This document shows, piece after piece, positions 13,013 through 22,598 of a DNA stretch of 64,000 bases. The DNA lies in NCBI GenBank assembly GCA_021234155.1, contig JAJEKV010000028.1, forward strand, positions 1,673,199 to 1,737,198. Reading direction: 5' to 3'. The first letter of the stretch is position 1. The number at the start of each line of letters is the position of its first letter. The position numbers and the translations under genes were made by a program. Source of the DNA: Isoetes taiwanensis (lineage: Eukaryota > Streptophyta > Lycopodiopsida > Isoetales > Isoetaceae). The notes below the pieces were generated by a model. That model was not told the DNA's origin. It saw only the letters and a list, made by a program, of their open reading frames with translations, and made no database searches.

Positions 13013-13636
13013 TTGAGAAATAAAAAAGAAATTGTAGAAAATGTCACCCCTCAAATTTTCCTACAAGTGATCCAGGAGCTGAGGCGGAGAAGCCACAATG
13101 TGGTGGTACGTGGCCTGACAGAAGAGGCAGAGGACCTCATTAACCGGCTCCAAATGTTGATTCTTGCTCGAATGACATTCCCCATGCCGGTACACATTAT
13201 TAGGACGAGACGCCATGGCGTCCAGCACCCAGACCGCCCACGGGTAGTCACGTTCACAGTACGAGATGCGCAAGTGAAAGCAGCCATCCTGCGCCAGGGT
13301 AGGCAGCTAAAGGGAACTGTCCTGTATGTTGACCGAGACCTGACCCCGGCCCAACAAGAAGATCGCAGGCACGAGTTGGCCAAAATTAAAAGCATTCGCA
13401 GACAGGGAGGAGCTGCAAGACTGATTCGGGGCAAAAAAAATTTCAGGCCACCAACACCGCTACAAATCCCCGCTAACCTCCAAGAACCCCCCAAAGCCAT
13501 CACACTTCGCCGCATACAAACCACCGCTTCCAAGTTGCCTCACCTTCCGTGCTCGCGACATCTCGCCGCCCACTTCCCCGCCATCCCCTCTTCGCCGCCG
13601 CCACCGAATCCCACCCTCGCCACCGCCAACAAATAG
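13013..13636 (+). CDS. LINE-A ORF1 protein (RRM-like nucleic-acid binding)
   Basis: LINE ORF1 proteins bind the element RNA and act as chaperones. This frame encodes about 207 residues. Residues 29-34 read NVVVRG and start an RRM-like fold, RPRVVTFTVRD follows near residue 75, then VKAAILRQGRQLKG, VLYVDRDLTPAQQ and a basic helix. This order (NVVVRG, RVV.F, ILR..R.LKG, DLTP.QQ.ER) is characteristic of LINE ORF1 C-terminal domains. The tail is proline-rich. The endonuclease N-terminus of the same LINE begins about 80 bases downstream. The frame is open throughout, so this part is among the better preserved. The start is the first in-frame initiation-like codon and is uncertain. Confidence 0.7.
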   Translation: MRNKKEIVENVTPQIFLQVIQELRRRSHNVVVRGLTEEAEDLINRLQMLILARMTFPMPVHIIRTRRHGVQHPDRPRVVTFTVRDAQVKAAILRQGRQLKGTVLYVDRDLTPAQQEDRRHELAKIKSIRRQGGAARLIRGKKNFRPPTPLQIPANLQEPPKAITLRRIQTTASKLPHLPCSRHLAAHFPAIPSSPPPPNPTLATANK

Positions 13637-13716
13637 AAATTGTGCCTCTCCGCGATGGTCCCCCGCATTGTCTGCCTTCCCATGGCGTAAGGGAGATAGT
13701 CTCAACTCGCTTGCCG

Positions 13717-13987
13717 CAGACATGGATCTCATCTTCCTCATGGAAACATGGGAGCATGCAGACACAAGATACCCGAATTTGTCGATACCAACGCTACTCA
13801 ATCTTCAATGATTGCACAAAGAAAGCAGGGCATGGGGGTTGCCTCGCTACTACCGAATGGCCTTGGCAATACCAATCTCCTTTGTTCACATTGCATAAGC
13901 ACAACCGGAGCACTGGTGGGTGCATGTGCAAAACCAAAGAGCATACCCCTCTTTGTGGTAGCATGCTACTTTCCACATGCAGAAACA
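13717..13987 (+). pseudogene. LINE-A endonuclease, N-terminal part
   Basis: APE-type endonucleases nick target DNA for LINE insertion. The frame reads MDLIFLMETWEHAD at about 13722, the conserved glutamate region of the fold, and then, after a frame change, IPLFVVACYFPH near 13948-13980. The homology stops at 13987, exactly where a terminal inverted repeat of a second element begins, and it resumes at 20561. I therefore read it as LINE-A interrupted by an insertion. The frame differs by one base across the gap. Confidence 0.65.
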
Positions 13988-14020
13988 TTAGGGAAAAAAT
14001 GGAGTCATCTTGCATCCCAT
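13988..14020 (+). repeat. Left terminal inverted repeat of the Pack-type element
   Basis: This 33-base end pairs with 20528-20560 in inverted orientation: TTAG, an A-run, ATG, GTC, TCTTG and TCCC are shared in order. Mismatches and one single-base gap indicate age. Confidence 0.55.
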
Positions 14021-14626
14021 TCCAAAATTCGAAAATTCCACATCAGCTTTTCCTTTGCACCAATAAGAAAAGTTGTGTGTTAAAAAGGCATGTCTATGTG
14101 GCACCATATCAAGCCAAAAATCTCCTATGAAGATACGTTTAATATTTTCTCAAGATACTTCACATTTACTTCAAATTCGAAACACCACTTCGAGCCTCTT
14201 TCATTTATTATAGTTGTGGGAAATAATTGTGGTCGAAAATACCATTCTCGAAAAACACACAACTCGAATCACTACGATAATCAACCTAACATTCGGATTA
14301 GATTTCGGTTTTCCCACATTGAACATACTGATTTTCGTAGTTGGCACTGCAATCGGCCAAATTGCGGCATCTTGGGACCCGCATCCAAATTGCTTGATCC
14401 AAATTGAGAGACACGCTGATTAGGGGTTCTTTGCAAAATGCAATGAGTTTGATCAAATAGGTGTGGAGAAAAATATTTGAAGGAGCTTCATCTTCATTAA
14501 GCACTCGACATCTACACAAACCCGTGTGTGAAAGGTTATGTAGCTACTTCTCCCTACTTCTATCCATTAGCACCGGATGCTTGGCAATGATAATGTTGAA
14601 TAGGAGAATTATCATATCCTTATCCT
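14021..14626. other. No gene; AT-rich interior of the Pack-type element
   Basis: Between the left inverted repeat and the first Pumilio piece no coding motif is visible. Several open frames overlap one another and look random. Confidence 0.4.
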
Positions 14627-15368
14627 ATGGATTATGACCTTGTTGCTGCGTTGCTCAACAACAAAAGCTTCGGCTGGTTTTACAAAGAACAACAACGTCT
14701 TTGTGGCAAAGAACAACTAGAGGATAGGATTAGCTATAAACATCAAATTCAGGCTCAAATTTTATTACAACATCAACTTCGTGATCAGAGATTGGATGCC
14801 CACTTATATGGCTTACATCAAGCTGCCTTGAATGGGGTGGTTCCAGCAGGGCAGCCATTGTCTCAGACAGGTAGTCATCAGACAACTTTGCATCCTCGTC
14901 TTTCTCTAAGTTCTTTCTCATGACAGACCCCTTTGGGAACTATCTAATACAGAAACTTCTAGAAGTGTGTACTGAAGATCAAAGGATGCAAATTTTACAG
15001 GCTGTGACAAGAAATGATGAACTTGTTAACATTTCTGTTAACATGCACGGGTACTTTGCCCTCTTTTCCAATTTAGTCTCATTTGTTTAGACAAATGTTA
15101 TCTGATGTTTCTTCCTGTAAAATATCTTATGACTCTAAATACTTGCATTTAGTTGATTATGTTTGTTTGAGTGCGCATGTATTTACATGTTTCTAATGTC
15201 TGTAGTACGAGAGCTGTGCAGAAGCTAGTGGAAACATTAAAGTCGCCTGAGCAGGTTTCGATGGCTGTATCATCTCTCAAGCATGGAGTAGTGAAACTTA
15301 TCAAGGATTTGAATGGTAACCATGTTGTGCAGCGCTGTCTGCAGAAGCTCAGGCATGAAGATAGTCAG
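14627..15368 (+). pseudogene. Pumilio/PUF RNA-binding protein gene fragment
   Basis: PUF proteins bind 3' UTRs through about eight 36-residue helical repeats. An N-terminal frame (14627-14923) is Q/H-rich and ends in a stop. From 14920 a PUF repeat begins: DPFGNYLIQKLLEVC, then VNMHG at a GT donor (15051). After an intron with acceptor TGTAG (15205) the text continues TRAVQKLVETL, then LIKDLNGNHVVQRCLQKL, to a donor at 15369. This matches the plant APUM9-12 type repeats 3-5. Earlier repeats 1-2 are absent and later ones are not recognisable; a possible degraded next exon lies near 15585. Kept introns mean capture or decay at the DNA level. It sits inside a TIR-bounded element and is probably not functional as a PUF protein. 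Confidence 0.8.
15051..15205 (+). other. Intron of the Pumilio fragment (GT-AG)
   Basis: The intron runs from GTACTTTG to TTCTAATGTCTGTAG and joins MHG to TRAVQKL in frame, as in intact plant Pumilio genes. This supports the exon model. Confidence 0.75.
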
Positions 15369-16625
15369 GTGCTGCGTGTGAGAATCTTTGCGTGATCTGA
15401 TCTGAAAGTTATAAAACCTGAAATCTATGAAAAGAAAAACACTTGGCTTGTCAGGTTCAATTCCTGAAGAGTATATAGATGTTTCATTGTTTCTCTTAAA
15501 ATGTTGTAAGTCTAATTTCTTTCTATGTGCACTGGATATGGATGAAAGGATTCAAAGTTCAGCTGTAAGTACATATTTTGCAGGTTCACTACATGTTTAA
15601 TGCGCAGACTGCTTGTAATTTGAATAAAGGTCTAATTCTTTCATTAAAGCTTAGTCCTCTGTTAAAAGCAACTAATTAGAAGTGTGCTTGCAAAGACAGG
15701 TTTGGAGTGGTATATGCACTATAGATATTGAGTTGCAGGACCTGCCACTATTCAAACTCTGATTAAGTTGATTCTTTATATCCAGTGGTTGACACTTGAG
15801 ATCCATACACTGCATGAGTATATAGTTACAGTTTTCCATCACAAGTTATCTTTGAATTAACAAAAGTTTGTGTAGATAGATGTTTAGTAAAGCATTTCAA
15901 CAGAATTTTTAATTTCAAGATTCATAAACTTGGTGTATATGAAATATGAAAGAGAACTTTGTAATTTTGCAAGAAGACTATGGGGTTGAAGCTAGATATG
16001 ACAAAGAAAATACAAAAGCCCTTTATTTACTGCCCACTGTTTGGCCACTGTGAAAGGTCTTTACAAGTGTTTGGCGGATGTTGCGTTTTCTACTTATTAT
16101 TAAATTTTGTTGTCGATAATGGTTCTTTTGATTTCTTTTGAAGGCACAATGACCTGGTGCTTAATTGGGCATGGATGCAAGATGCAAGAAATAATCTCAA
16201 AGTCTCGAACATTTCTTGGCTTCCAAATTCATGTGTTGATGTTTCCACCAGGCTGCAGCTATTGTTCATGCTTGAATTCATTTTATCACCTTCAAACAAG
16301 CATATAGCAAAGATGCATATCATGGTCCCCACTGCATGCTTTGACTACATTCACAAGCAAACTGCAAGGCATATTCACCCTTATAGCCTCTTGATACGCT
16401 ATTGTGCTAGTGTCAAAAATTTCAGAAAAAGAATGGATTGAACCTCAACAATAGACTCCATTAGTTTCTTTACACAGTAGTATGGGAATTCAGAATCTGG
16501 AGGCAAACTATAATCAAAATTTTGAAACGGTATGATGGAGGCGAGCTCAATTTAAAATACCGTGAACTGTATGATGGAGGTAAACTTAACCTAAGCACGA
16601 CCTGGAGAAAGAAAGGCTGGTTCTT
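15369..16625. other. No clear gene; interior of the Pack-type element
   Basis: After the Pumilio exon there is AT-rich, intron-like DNA. Frames at 16107-16441 are open on both strands but show no family motif. At 16528 and 16568 the phrase TGATGGAGG recurs. The segment ends at the L1 target-site duplication (16615-16625). Confidence 0.4.
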
Positions 16626-19600
16626 ATTGCTTCTTCTTCTTACGGGCGGACTAGTGGGGTACTCTTATTGCTTGGAAGATGGATGTGCAGTCACATACTC
16701 TCCGCAGCATGTGTTTGGCTTGGTTGGGCAATAATTAAGTGGTTGGAGGGCGGGCAAGAGTGGGGATTGTTAATGTTTATGCCCCTAATCAGCCTTCTCA
16801 CGGGGTGCTTTGTGGGCCACAGTCCCAATAAGTTATGAGCCCCCTTGGTGGGTTGCAGGTTGCTTGGTTGTTGTTAGGGGATTTCAACATGGTAGAGCGA
16901 GTAGAAGATCGCTCGTTCTCGCACCCAGCTTGTGCAGGGGATTTGAGAGGACCAGTGGTCTCGCTTTGTTGCAGGATTTGGCCTTGGTTGAGGTCCTCGG
17001 GACTTGTCTTTCACCTATTGTAAAAGGCGGCCTGGTATACTAGCATGGCCCCATAAGTCTTATCTTCGGGCGCGATTGGATGGTGTGCCCTCTTTCGCGC
17101 CGGAGTAACGTTCTCCCTACCTCCATTTACGATCATTACCCTCGGGTTTTGTCCGCCGGGGGGAGCGGTTGCCTCTCGCTGCTTCTGACGCAGAAACCGG
17201 CGAACACCGGCTCGCTGATGCGCGGATTTCTACCAAGGCCGTGAGTTGTGGCTTGATACCTTTTTCATCTCCTCAAGGGTATGTCTCGTATGGTGACCGC
17301 TTGGCCGTGGTGAAGCGCTATTAAGGCCCTTGGTAGGCAGCTAAAAGCAGAGCCGGGCAGGAGTTGCATAGTCTTTAATGAGTTAGAAGATTCTGCCAGC
17401 CTTTCATGGCATTAGGGAGAGAATACAGTGTTGCAGCTGCATTGTTGCTTTGGAGCAGGTTAAAGTGCATGAGGCGTGTGAAGGCAGCCCCACCGGTTGA
17501 AGGAGAGGGGATACAAGTTCGCCGGTGTTCTTGAGCGGTGGCCTAGGCAGGCGATATGCAGATCTATGGCGTCCCCTTGCTTTGCCCGATGGCCGAACTT
17601 TGGAGGATCCCCGCCGAAGTTGCAGAGGTATGTGCATGCTCATTTCTCGTGGTTTTTTTGCCAGCCTCTTCTTCCCTATGAGCAAGAGATGCAGGAGTTT
17701 GTTTTGGGGGTCGCAAACCATCTATTTTGCCTCACCAACGGAGAGCTTGGAGCGAGGCTCCAGAGAGGATTTAGCTGAGGTATTGCATGTGCATGGCCAG
17801 GATAAATGTCCTGGGCTGGATGGCATCCTGTGGAGTTCTTTCAACTTATTGGGAGGCCTTTCAGTACTTATTACCGGTGTATCTTGAGTTGTCAGCCTTC
17901 GCACATGGATAGGATCTTTGAATAATGCGCATTTCCTTGATTCCTAAGGTTAAGCACCTTCTACTATTAATGATTGGAGGCCTATATCCTTGTTGTCCTC
18001 TGTGTACAAGATTATTCGTAAAGCCACGGCCGAAAGTTGAAGCCAAATTGACTTCTTCCATTAGTAAGGTGTATCTGGGTTTGTTCACAGGGAGGAACAT
18101 TTTGACTAATGTTGCCGCAGCTTATGAGGGCCTAAACTTATGATAGTGTCCGTTGGGAGTTCTTGTTCTGCCATGATGTTAGCGTTGGGCTGTGGTCCAC
18201 GCTTCTGAAGATGATCAGAAGGCGCATAGGTCAAGCCTGCTACGGTGGTGTGCCAGGTGAACCCTCGCCTTTTCTCCTTGGCGTAGGGGGAGGGCGTGGG
18301 GGTGCCCTTTGGCACCATTTTGTTTACGATTGTGGCGGAGGCTTTGTCTGCTTGTTTTTGGTTTTTGGCTGCGAGGAGGAGGGTGGTGGATGGGCTTCGG
18401 ATGCGGGATGGTAGTCGCCAGATTATTAACGGTTCAGCGATGACACTTTTCTCTTCTTAGTGGCGAGAAGAGAGGAATTTCTGAATGTGAAGGGTTTCTT
18501 TGGATACTTTCTCCTTGGCCTCGGCATTCTTACGAATAGGGTAAATGTTCCGCATTATGGGCCCCGGTTTGACTCCGCCTCCCCCTTGTTTGGCTCTATT
18601 CCCTTGGAAGGTGCTTCCGGGTAATGTGTGTACTAAGTCGTTGGGTATTCCCTTTGGAGGATGTTTCCATGAGGAGGGTGTGGGATGAGATTTTCTGGGG
18701 GGTTCTGAAACACCTCAATTGGTGGAAGGGTATGAAGTTGTCCATGGCAGGTAGGATCACTATTGCCGTCGGTACTTTGTAGCACTCATGTGTATACTGA
18801 CATCTGCGATGTTAGCTCTGAGGGTAAGATCTGGGCTTTGGATAAGATTGTTCGAAATTTTGTGTGGGCGGGATGATGAAGGGCGGTTGTTAAAAGTGGC
18901 TTGATGGAAGTGTCTCCAGCACGGAGGATAGAGGGCTTGGCCATTCGATTTGGCCTTTACATAGTAAGGTGTTGGTCTCTAAGTTTATTTGGAGCATTCT
19001 ACCGGATGGAGCATCTTCTCCGTGCGCACTATTGTGGCAATCTCTTAAGCCATTGTGTGGCATTTGGAAAGTCGCCCATTGCATGTAGAGTTGCCCCAAA
19101 ATCGCTGTATGGTCTCCGGCCTTTCCCACATGCATCCCCTTTTTCCGCACGGGGTGTTAAGGGCTTGGGATCGATGCGTGTGCTCTTCCAGCTAGATTAT
19201 GCCTCGCCTTTATCACCACTCTTCTCCTTTTCTTGTGGGTTTCCTCTACCTCTCATTACTTTCCCTTAGTCGCCACCTGCATGCTCTGGGCCTTGGGAGG
19301 CCGTTGAAGGCGAGCCTGTCAGGTCACCTTGGAGGATTGGTATTGGGATGGTCCGGCTAGCTTCGGGAGTTCTTTTCGAGCTCGCTACCCCTGAAGGACG
19401 TGGCCTGCTATCCGGGAACAAGTGGCGGGAGTATTCCTTACACATACCTATAGTCCCCGCAGGGTGATGTGGTGGTGCGTGTTTGGAAGGTTCATCCGCA
19501 TGTTGTATCTTCTTGTTTTGTGCGGTCTTGTTACCGGGTGTTGGCTATTCATGACACTCGCCCCTTCGCAAGTGGTCTCGCAGCTTCGGTTCTCGATGGC

Positions 19601-20249
19601 TTCGGGTTTGGGCGATGACATGGAGACTCACTTCCCCACCGGGATTCGCTGCTTATGTGGTGTATGGTGCACCGTATGGTGGTGAATGTGTCCTTGTGAG
19701 TCGGTTTAGGCGGGTGTGAGCCCTTTTTGCCCTTGTTGTGGCCTTCATCGTTGAGGCCGTGGAGCATTGTCTGGTTTTATGCCCTCATTTGCGTTGCCCG
19801 GGATTGGGTCGGGGCTACATTTGGTGAGATTGAATAGCCAACAATTGCCGCTTCATGTGTATCCCACGGTGCTTGGCCGCCAGACGGCAGCAAGCCTTGC
19901 ATCCGTAAATGGCTTTGCTGGTGTGGTTGATTTGAAGCGCCGCGGTTGTGGATCTTCGAGGATTCAAAGACCTGCGGCCCTCGATTCCTCGACTCGGATA
20001 CAAGCTATTTCAAAGCTTTTGGTGTTCCGGGATTAGTAGAGCGGAAGTTTTCCATTTGGCGGGACTTCTTGGGTGTGGTAGATGGTGATGGTTTGTCTGT
20101 ACAAAGAAGAGAGTTCGCAGTTGTTGTGGAGTGTCGAGGTATCACCGCTCTCTTTGGGGCGATTCTCCTTCCTCCTCACTTGCTTTGTAACATTACCATT
20201 CTTTTAATATATTGCTGACCTGAGTTCTTCAAAAAAAAAAAAAAAAAAA
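16626..20249 (+). mobile_element. L1-type LINE, 5'-truncated, with poly(A) and target duplication
   Basis: Endonuclease text VGIVNVYAPNQ and WLLLGDFNMVE lies at 16750-16900. RT-region text with GRNILTNVAAAYEGLNL lies at 18090-18140, and the post-RT segment STHVYTDICDVSSE at about 18785. All are broken by frameshifts and stops. The element ends in an A-run at 20231-20249. The 11-base word GGCTGGTTCTT flanks it at 16615-16625 and 20250-20260, a classic LINE target-site duplication. The 5' end is truncated inside the endonuclease. The intact duplication proves the insertion; the protein is dead. Confidence 0.85.
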
Positions 20250-20560
20250 GGCTGGTTCTTGGAATATTAATGTAGCAAATCGAGCATTAGGAACGAATTT
20301 AAAAGCCTGGGGAAACTCGAATCTGAGCACGAACGAATTCGGTTTGGGAGATTTGGGTATCTTGCTCGTCAACTGAGCTTTTCCCTTGGAACACTACGTG
20401 GCAAAAAGAGAGAGATGAATATAAACTCATTTGGATACGTTAAAAGGCTTTGGATTCGAAATAAATACAATGCCTCAAAAAACTCCAGCTAAAATATAAT
20501 GTAAAAAATAAAACTAATTTCCCCTTAAGGGGACACCAAGAGACCTCATTTTTTTTCTAA
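20250..20560. other. Right arm and right inverted repeat of the Pack-type element
   Basis: The sequence holds the L1 3' target duplication (20250-20260), then AT-rich DNA without a gene, and ends with the inverted repeat (20528-20560) that mirrors 13988-14020. Confidence 0.5.
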
Positions 20561-20760
20561 TGGCAACTTCTATCACACCCACTCGGATGTGGATAGGCTG
20601 GACCCCTATGTCGATCTATATGATGACATACAGCAGCATAAGTAGTTGGGCAGTGTCATACTCCTTGGAGACTTCAATGCGTGCACTGGGGTAGAACAAC
20701 CCATGAGATTTGATCCCTTGACTGATGATATATTGCAGCTGTGTCCCGGTGCTTCAAATG
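20561..20760 (+). pseudogene. LINE-A endonuclease, middle part
   Basis: The frame reads YHTHSDVDRLDPYVDLYDD, a stop, then VILLGDFNACTG, a conserved endonuclease core, then DILQLCPGASN. It continues the endonuclease broken at 13987. It stops at 20760, where the GC-rich TE-U terminus begins, and its next residues are found on the minus strand from 55251 downwards. CTTCAAATG at 20752-20760 is the left copy of the TE-U target duplication. Confidence 0.75.
20752..20760 (+). repeat. Target-site duplication of TE-U, left copy
   Basis: CTTCAAATG here matches CATCAAATG (reverse complement of 55243-55251) at 8 of 9 bases. Removing TE-U and one copy rejoins the LINE-A endonuclease in frame. A 9-bp duplication is typical of Mutator-like elements; 8 bp would suggest hAT. 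Confidence 0.6.
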
Positions 20761-21290
20761 GCTCCCTAAATCGAACTTAAGGTCCAATCCGGTTCGCCTG
20801 CGAACCCCAAAATTCGCCTAGGGGAACAACCGGTCGCCCGGATTCTACGACATGAAAGTAACCCGGGGGTACGCGGGCGGGGTTCATGGCATTCTTTGGT
20901 TCGCTTGCCCAAGCGAACCCTAACCCGGAGTTGGCCCCGCGCCGATGGCGCCGATGGCAAATGATGGCGTGCGCCCATCACCAAAGCACGGGCCGCCCCT
21001 CCGTATCAACGCAGCATTGGCAGTGGCGGCACTGTAAGGTACTACCGTGACTCGGATCATTTCCTACCGCTCTGCCGGGTCCTAGGGGAGGGGCTGGCCA
21101 TGCTGGCACCGCAGTAGCGGTGTACTTTGCGGCGTGACGGTGCGCGGTCCTGCACGCGGTCGGCGGGATCCCGCAGCGCGCCACAGTGGATTCGCCAGAT
21201 CTATCCGCCGTGCTGCTGGCGGCGGAGCCCGTGACATCGCCGCAAAGCCGCCGGAAGTTCCGGTTTGGCCAAAAAGCGAACCCCATGATA
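20761..21290 (+). repeat. TE-U terminal repeat E1 (GC-rich, TTCGC/GCGAA motifs)
   Basis: The outer end GCTCCCTAAATCGAA aligns with GCTCCCGAAACCGAG at 55298, and the homology continues through AATCCGGTTCGCCTGCGAACC, GATGGCGCCGATGGC and CAGTGGATTCGCC. It contains paired TTCGC and GCGAA words a few bases apart, which form small palindromes and could be transposase-binding sites. More GCGAACCCCATGA words follow at 21274 and 21590. In the present order E1 and E2 are direct; after undoing the inversion they would be inverted. Confidence 0.65.
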
Positions 21291-21959
21291 GATAGATAGA
21301 TAAGTTAACAAACCCACACCAAAGATTTGATAATATTTTCTCCACACATCGAAATATATTTGATATTTTAGAATTTACTTATAAAATAACACTCACCTAT
21401 TACTTTGCACAATCACTTTCAAGGTTTAAACAACATGTTAAAAACTATAATATATTTTCATGAACTAGCATATATGGTAAATTGCTAATGTCTTGCAAGG
21501 TATTGCAATATCTTTTTATGGATAAAAGAATTTATTGATATTGAGTAAATATTACATGACTATTGCCATGAGGGGAACCCCATGAGTAAGCGAACCCCAT
21601 GAGGGGACCGTTACCACATGGGGGTGGGGTGGGCCAAAGATGCCCCCTACCGGTTGCCCCAAGTGAACCCACCGTGGTGGGGGCCATTAGCACATGGGCC
21701 ACTACCAACACGCCAGCAACCCCTTTGGCCCAATGAAAGATTCGCGCTGAATCCTAATCTTTAAAAAGGTTATTTATGTCTTGGCGGACATTGTTATAGC
21801 CATCGTTTTTGTTTGAAAGTTCTTAGTTCGCTAGCGACGGGAATTACTGAAGCGGCGCAGCTTGCTAGAGCGGGTGCACTTTCTATCTCGCATCTTCCTT
21901 GTTTGCGCGTAGTTTATATTTGTCTTCCAAGTAGAGTGCACGAGAATGGCGTATAGTCA
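21291..21959. other. No gene; interior of TE-U
   Basis: An AT-rich stretch (21291-21560) is followed by GC-richer DNA with GAACCCCATGA repeats (21567-21610). (GATA)n-like sequence lies at 21288-21303. No coding motif is visible. Confidence 0.4.
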
Positions 21960-22598
21960 TTGACCCACTCCGTCAGTGGAATGTCGATGAAAAATGATAG
22001 TGAGTATGACCTTCATGACACCGAGGATGACACAATGTCGAGGAGGACACCGAGGAAAATGCGAGCGATGGGTGGAACCCGCCTGGTCGGGTTAGTTCCA
22101 CAAATTACTCCCACCCAAGATCCTCAAGAACCGCTTGTACATGAACTGGTTGGTCTCTACCCTACCCCGCCCAGTTCAATGGCCCCCATTGCTCCTCACT
22201 CCGGGTGGTTATGCCTTCAACGAATGTTCCCACCCGTCCGGGTTGATGAGGCTGCCCCCTGCCTACAGGCAACACCATGTTCCCATGTAACACCGGAAGG
22301 CCGATTGATAAGTGACCTTCGGTTTGCCGATCCCCGCCCCGCTGCCGTCCTCATAAGGGTCCATGCCCACACCCATCGAAAGCACCATGTCCCATTGAAT
22401 GTACCCCATCTGACACGGAGGAGTTTTGACCCGTGCTTTGCGATGACGTCGCAAGAACTTGTTTGGGACCCTGAAATACGCCGGCTTGATGCGCCTCAGT
22501 CACATAGCTTCGCAACACACCGCCATGACCCTTCACTAATACGGAGGATTGTCCATGCCCGCATCAATGATGTTGCTTGTGGCTGTCCACACGCTTAG
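21960..22598 (+). CDS. Unrecognised 212-residue ORF in TE-U
   Basis: I do not recognise this protein. The frame is open for 212 codons, GC-rich, with an acidic N-terminal patch (DSEYDLHDTEDDTMSRR), a proline-rich middle and a histidine- and arginine-rich C-terminal half. It lies inside TE-U on the strand opposite the Ulp1 gene. It may be a transposon protein or a chance frame in GC-rich DNA. The charged N-terminus after an ATG supports coding, but no domain was seen. Confidence 0.35.
   Translation: MTHSVSGMSMKNDSEYDLHDTEDDTMSRRTPRKMRAMGGTRLVGLVPQITPTQDPQEPLVHELVGLYPTPPSSMAPIAPHSGWLCLQRMFPPVRVDEAAPCLQATPCSHVTPEGRLISDLRFADPRPAAVLIRVHAHTHRKHHVPLNVPHLTRRSFDPCFAMTSQELVWDPEIRRLDAPQSHSFATHRHDPSLIRRIVHARINDVACGCPHA

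Larger units (their letters stand above)
13988..20560. mobile_element. TIR-bounded element carrying a Pumilio fragment and an L1 LINE
   Basis: The left end from 13988 (TTAGGGAAAAAATGGAGTC) and the reverse complement of the right end at 20560 (TTAGAAAAAAAATGAGGTC) match at about 26 of 33 positions, counted by eye. The flanks are two parts of one LINE endonuclease, which supports an insertion boundary. TTA at the left and TAA at the right would fit a 3-bp TWA target site of PIF/Harbinger elements with one change. No transposase was found. Without the L1 insertion the element is about 2.9 kb and holds Pumilio exons with an intron, so it resembles a Pack-TIR gene-capture element. Confidence 0.55.

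Noticed and set aside
13051-13801. Minus-strand ORFs opposite LINE-A ORF1
   Set aside because: The plus frame carries the recognisable RRM-like order; the opposite frames are antisense shadows.
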